From CAZKCI01 sp964551475 (lineage in GTDB: Bacteria > Auribacterota > Erginobacteria > Erginobacterales > CAZKCI01), in the NCBI GenBank assembly GCA_964551475.1, contig CAZKCI010000053.1, positions 1 to 25,636 of the forward strand: a stretch of 25,636 bases of DNA. Direction: 5' to 3'. This document shows, piece after piece, positions 22,638-25,636 of the stretch. The notes under the pieces were generated by a model. It saw only the letters and a program-made list of their open reading frames with translations. It was not told where the DNA came from and made no database searches. A program made the position numbers and the translations under genes. Each line of letters starts with the position of its first letter. Position 1 is the stretch's first letter.

Positions 22638-22671
22638 TTTTCTTTTTAGGTGAATCTTGAGGCAAATCTCC

Positions 22672-22700
22672 TTGACCGTTTCCATCGAGAGAAGGACAAT
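22672..22700 (+). promoter_or_regulatory. Conserved promoter for the SBBP/beta-propeller gene
   Basis: TTGACC (22672-22677), 17-base spacer ending CGAGAGAAG, GACAAT (22695-22700). It is equivalent to the promoters at 7060, 8595 and 12135 on the other strand. Confidence 0.6.
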
Positions 22701-22706
22701 ATAACC

Positions 22707-22849
22707 GGTGGTCCACGTTGACCCCGGCGGGAGGTATCATGAGGTCAGACTGGGGATATGAGGTTCCGCAAGACTGACCCGGCTCGGATAGCGATATCCG
22801 GCCGGGTTTTATGCCCTAATCAAACTCGCCAATCGATAGGGGAAGTGCC
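22707..22849 (+). ncRNA. Structured 5' leader C
   Basis: About 143 bases from the predicted start to the ATG. Conserved core: GACTGGGGATATGAGGTTC, then CTGACCCGGCTCGGATAGCG and ATATCCGGCCGGGTTTTATG. The hairpin ACCCGGC/GCCGGGT with inner CGGA/TCCG is intact and here is followed by TTTT, so it may end transcription early. GGATAT (22754-22759) can instead pair with ATATCC (22794-22799), which would open the inner part of that hairpin. Confidence 0.5.
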
Positions 22850-25636
22850 ATGAGACGACCGACCGTGTTCCTCCTTTTCTGCGGCCTCTTCTTCGCCGCC
22901 GCGACGGATTCCTCCGCCGCCAACTGGACGGTGTCCACCGATGTGGGCAACCCGACTCTCGGCGGAGTCGCGGTGGCCGACGGCAGCAACGTCTGGGCGG
23001 TTGCGGCCGGCGCCAGCGGGGAGGGGAAGGTCTACCATTTCGACGGAGCTTGGGAGTTCCAGACCGCTCTCTTCTCGTCGCAGAGCGGCGAACTGCGGGG
23101 CGCCTTCGCCGACGACGCGTCCCACGTCTGGGCGGTGGGGAACACCAGCGCGCCGAGCAACGGGATGGTGTTTTTCTACGACGGCTCTCAGTGGTCTCTG
23201 CAGACCCGGACCGACGGCGCGCTCGCGATCTTCGACGCCTACGCCGCTGATCACGCCGCGGTCTGGGTGGGGGGCAGCGGGGGCAACATCTTCTCGTCCT
23301 CCGACGGCGGCGCGACCTGGCTGCAGGAGACCTTCCCCACAGCAAACTGGCTGGGCATCCACGGAGTTGACTCCGGCAACGTATGGGCGGTGGGGGGATA
23401 TTCGGGCAACAACCGCATAATGTTTTATGATGGATCTGACTGGTCGGTGCAGACCGAGATCACACTGGCCGGTTCTTCCTATCTCCGCGATGTCTGGGCC
23501 ATCGGCACGGGTGATGTCTGGTGCACGGGCGACACCGGCCTCATTCTCCACTACGACGGTACCGGCTGGACCGTTTCCACCAGCGTGGGCGACAACACCG
23601 ACGACGCCTGGGTCGCCGCTCTTTCGACCGACCAGGTCTGGGCGGGCTTCGACGGCGCGGCGGCCGGCGTGTATTTCTACGACGGCACCGCCTGGTCCAG
23701 GCAGACCGGCTTCGCTCCCACCTGCCTGGACGCCCGCAACCCGGGCGAGGTCTGGGCGGGCGGCCTTCTCGGCCGCATCTTCCGACTTCCCTTCCAGAGC
23801 GAACTCCGTCTCGACTTCTCCACCTACCTGGGGGGAAACGCCTCCGACACCCTCGTTGACGTCGGGGTCGGCAGCACGGGTGACGTGTTCGTCGCCGGGA
23901 GCACTCTCTCCACCGATTTTCCCGCCGTGAATCCTTACCAGGCGAGCTGGACCGAGTCCTCCGCAGACGGCTTTGTTTCCCGGCTGGGTTCCAGCGGGTC
24001 TTCCCTGGTCTATTCCACCTACTTCGGAGGGCGGGGGGAAGACAAATCCTGCGCTCTCGCCATCGACAATCTCGGCTACGCGTATGTCACCGGCAAGACC
24101 GACTCGGACGACTTTCCCACTTGGGGTTGGCCGTCCGAGGCCAACTTTCAGGCGGCGAAAGCGGGCGACTACGACGCGTTCGTCATCCAGTTCGGCACGA
24201 CTGGAAGCGCACTGTATTGGTCGACCTACATTGGCGGCGCGGCGGAGGATGTCGGCGAGGACATCGAGATGAACGGCTATCAGGCCGTGATCGCCGGCTC
24301 CACCTGCTCGAGCGATTTTCCCACCGTCAAGCCCTATCAGGCCGGGATCTCCGGTCCCCGGGATGCCTTCGTCTCCAAACTCGACCGAAACGGGAGCAGC
24401 CTCCTCTTCTCCACCTACCTGGGAGGCGACAGCAGCGACTGGGGGAAAGACGTGGCGGTGGCTTCGGACGCCGAGGTCTTCCTGACCGGCTACGCCTATT
24501 CGGATGACTTCCCCACGCTCAATGCTTGGCAGAGCAGCAACGCCGGTCTCATCGACGGATTCGCCGCCAAGTTTGTCTCGACGGGGTCCGTCCTCCTCTA
24601 TTCGACGTACCTGGGCGGCAGCGCCATCGATTACGCGCACGGGATCGCGGTCGACGGCGACGGCCAGGCCCACGTGATCGGGTGGACGTATTCCACCGAC
24701 ACTTTCCCCACCCACAACGCCTACCGGGCGATCGGGGGAGGAACCTTCGAAGCTTTTGTCGTCAAGCTCGCAGCAACGGGATCGGCGGCGGTCTATTCCA
24801 CCTATCTCGGGGGGAGCGGAAGCGAGCAGGCCTATGCCATCGCCATCGACGAAAACGGCAACGCTCTCGCGAGCGGCTACACCGACTCACCCGACTTCCC
24901 GACGTGCAACCCCTACCAGGCGAGCTTTTCGGGCGGGGGAAGCTACGACGCCTTCTTCACCGCCTTCAATCCCTCCGGGCAGAACCTCCTTTTCTCCACT
25001 TTCTTCGGGGGCAGCTCGACCGACTACGGCTACGGGATAGCCCCCGCGGCCGGCGACGGGATCATTGCCGCCGGATACACCTCCTCCTACGACTTTCCCA
25101 CGCTCAATCCTTATCAGGCGAGCCAGTCGAGCAGTTTCGACGGATTTGCCGCCCGATTCTCCTTGGTCGCTTCTTTCACTTCGCCCACGCCGCTTCCCAC
25201 CGCCACGCCCTCCCCGACACCTTCCCCGACGCCCACTCCCGCCCCCTCCCGGACGCCCACTCCCGCCCCCTCCCGGACGCCCACCCCCGCGCCCTCTCGG
25301 ACGCCCACCCCCGCGCCCTCCCGGACGCCCACCCCCGCCCCCTCCCGGACGCCCACCCCCGCGCCCTCTCGGTCTCCTACACCGTCGCCGTCACCGTCGC
25401 CGAGCCCGAGCGGCCCGAACGCCAGCCGCACACCTACGCCGTTAATGGAGACACCGACTCCGATCGCGGCGACGACCGCGACGGCCACAGCCACTCCGTC
25501 TCCCACGCCCACCTGCGGGCCGTCCATCGTTCCCCAGGGGGCGGTGATCGCTTCCGGCGACTACAACGGCGATGGAACCGATGACATCGGCATCTTCCGC
25601 CCCTCCGCGGGGCTCTGGTCGGTCCGGGACATCACC
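22850..25636 (+). CDS. Large secreted beta-propeller/SBBP-repeat protein, C-terminus cut by window edge
   Basis: 929 codons, open to the edge without a stop. Signal peptide (RRPTVFLLFCGLFFAAATDS, cleaved near SSAA). Residues ~25-320 hold seven or more NVWAVG-type strands (HVWAVGN, AVWVGGS, DVWAIGTG, EVWAGGL), a BNR/Asp-box-like propeller. Residues ~320-777 are seven SBBP repeats, each with STYLGG-like and DFPTLNPYQAS-like motifs about 65 residues apart. A Pro/Thr/Ser linker (778-~895) contains six tandem TPTPAPSR units. At ~900 the 40-residue repeat begins (GDYNGDGTDDIGIFRPSAGL, WSVRDIT). AGGGGAAG lies before the ATG at 22850. It is probably a cell-surface or secreted adhesive protein; ligand unknown. 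Confidence 0.85.
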   Translation, partial: MRRPTVFLLFCGLFFAAATDSSAANWTVSTDVGNPTLGGVAVADGSNVWAVAAGASGEGKVYHFDGAWEFQTALFSSQSGELRGAFADDASHVWAVGNTSAPSNGMVFFYDGSQWSLQTRTDGALAIFDAYAADHAAVWVGGSGGNIFSSSDGGATWLQETFPTANWLGIHGVDSGNVWAVGGYSGNNRIMFYDGSDWSVQTEITLAGSSYLRDVWAIGTGDVWCTGDTGLILHYDGTGWTVSTSVGDNTDDAWVAALSTDQVWAGFDGAAAGVYFYDGTAWSRQTGFAPTCLDARNPGEVWAGGLLGRIFRLPFQSELRLDFSTYLGGNASDTLVDVGVGSTGDVFVAGSTLSTDFPAVNPYQASWTESSADGFVSRLGSSGSSLVYSTYFGGRGEDKSCALAIDNLGYAYVTGKTDSDDFPTWGWPSEANFQAAKAGDYDAFVIQFGTTGSALYWSTYIGGAAEDVGEDIEMNGYQAVIAGSTCSSDFPTVKPYQAGISGPRDAFVSKLDRNGSSLLFSTYLGGDSSDWGKDVAVASDAEVFLTGYAYSDDFPTLNAWQSSNAGLIDGFAAKFVSTGSVLLYSTYLGGSAIDYAHGIAVDGDGQAHVIGWTYSTDTFPTHNAYRAIGGGTFEAFVVKLAATGSAAVYSTYLGGSGSEQAYAIAIDENGNALASGYTDSPDFPTCNPYQASFSGGGSYDAFFTAFNPSGQNLLFSTFFGGSSTDYGYGIAPAAGDGIIAAGYTSSYDFPTLNPYQASQSSSFDGFAARFSLVASFTSPTPLPTATPSPTPSPTPTPAPSRTPTPAPSRTPTPAPSRTPTPAPSRTPTPAPSRTPTPAPSRSPTPSPSPSPSPSGPNASRTPTPLMETPTPIAATTATATATPSPTPTCGPSIVPQGAVIASGDYNGDGTDDIGIFRPSAGLWSVRDIT
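25229..25372 (+). repeat. Six tandem 24-bp units in the Pro/Thr linker
   Basis: Unit ACGCCCACYCCCGCSCCCTC then YCGG, six copies in frame, encoding TPTPAPSR. Units differ only at third positions, so the array is young or kept uniform by slippage and is a likely site of length variation between strains. Confidence 0.9.

Noticed and set aside
22820..24715. 631-codon minus-strand frame
   Set aside because: Antisense to the SBBP protein, whose signal peptide, ribosome-binding site and seven in-frame repeats decide the coding strand.

Overview
The window is GC-rich (roughly 60% by eye) and comes from a diderm (Gram-negative-type) bacterium. It encodes an outer-membrane DcaP-like porin, a periplasmic-type asparaginase and several proteins with Sec signal peptides. 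Most genes lie on the minus strand. The sequence alone does not fix the lineage. The large secreted repeat proteins, group II intron debris and decarboxylation-type energy genes would suit an uncultivated anaerobic or environmental bacterium, but that is inference.

Layout from left to right. 1-193: start of a cstA-type peptide transporter, cut by the window edge. 288-2423: a secreted arylsulfotransferase-like protein ending in six 40-residue repeats. 2572-3954: a cobalamin-binding-type radical SAM enzyme. 4201-5259: a flavin reductase fused to a GyrI-like ligand-binding domain. 5400-6910: a small exported protein and a secreted beta-helix protein. 7218-8320: a zinc-ribbon miniprotein, a hypothetical protein and a pentapeptide-repeat protein. 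8804-10651: typA/bipA, the only complete plus-strand gene. 10774-10950: the 5' fragment of a group II intron, just behind a terminator. 11029-11979: a secreted DUF1566 protein carrying the same 40-residue repeats. 12296-13356: a coupled AbiEii-like nucleotidyltransferase/partner pair. 13768-19698: an apparent operon aspT-aspD-ansB-porin. 19905-22412: a membrane protein with an embedded spermidine-synthase-like domain. 22850-25636: a very large secreted beta-propeller/SBBP protein, cut by the window edge as it enters the same 40-residue repeats.

Two themes stand out. (1) Asparagine/aspartate module: a porin, a periplasmic asparaginase, an aspartate:alanine exchanger and an aspartate 4-decarboxylase sit in one transcription unit. 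Together they could turn external asparagine into alanine, CO2 and ammonia while building a proton-motive force. (2) A repeated regulatory architecture: eight copies of a terminator-like hairpin with a nearly invariant loop are scattered between genes. At four sites the hairpin is followed by a conserved promoter (TTGAYC, 17 bp, -10). Three of those promoters lead into a ~145-nt structured leader upstream of a secreted protein that carries the same 40-residue DxDGD/FRPSxGLWSVR repeat. This looks like a terminator-promoter-leader cassette driving a family of surface proteins. I cannot match the leader to a known riboswitch class.
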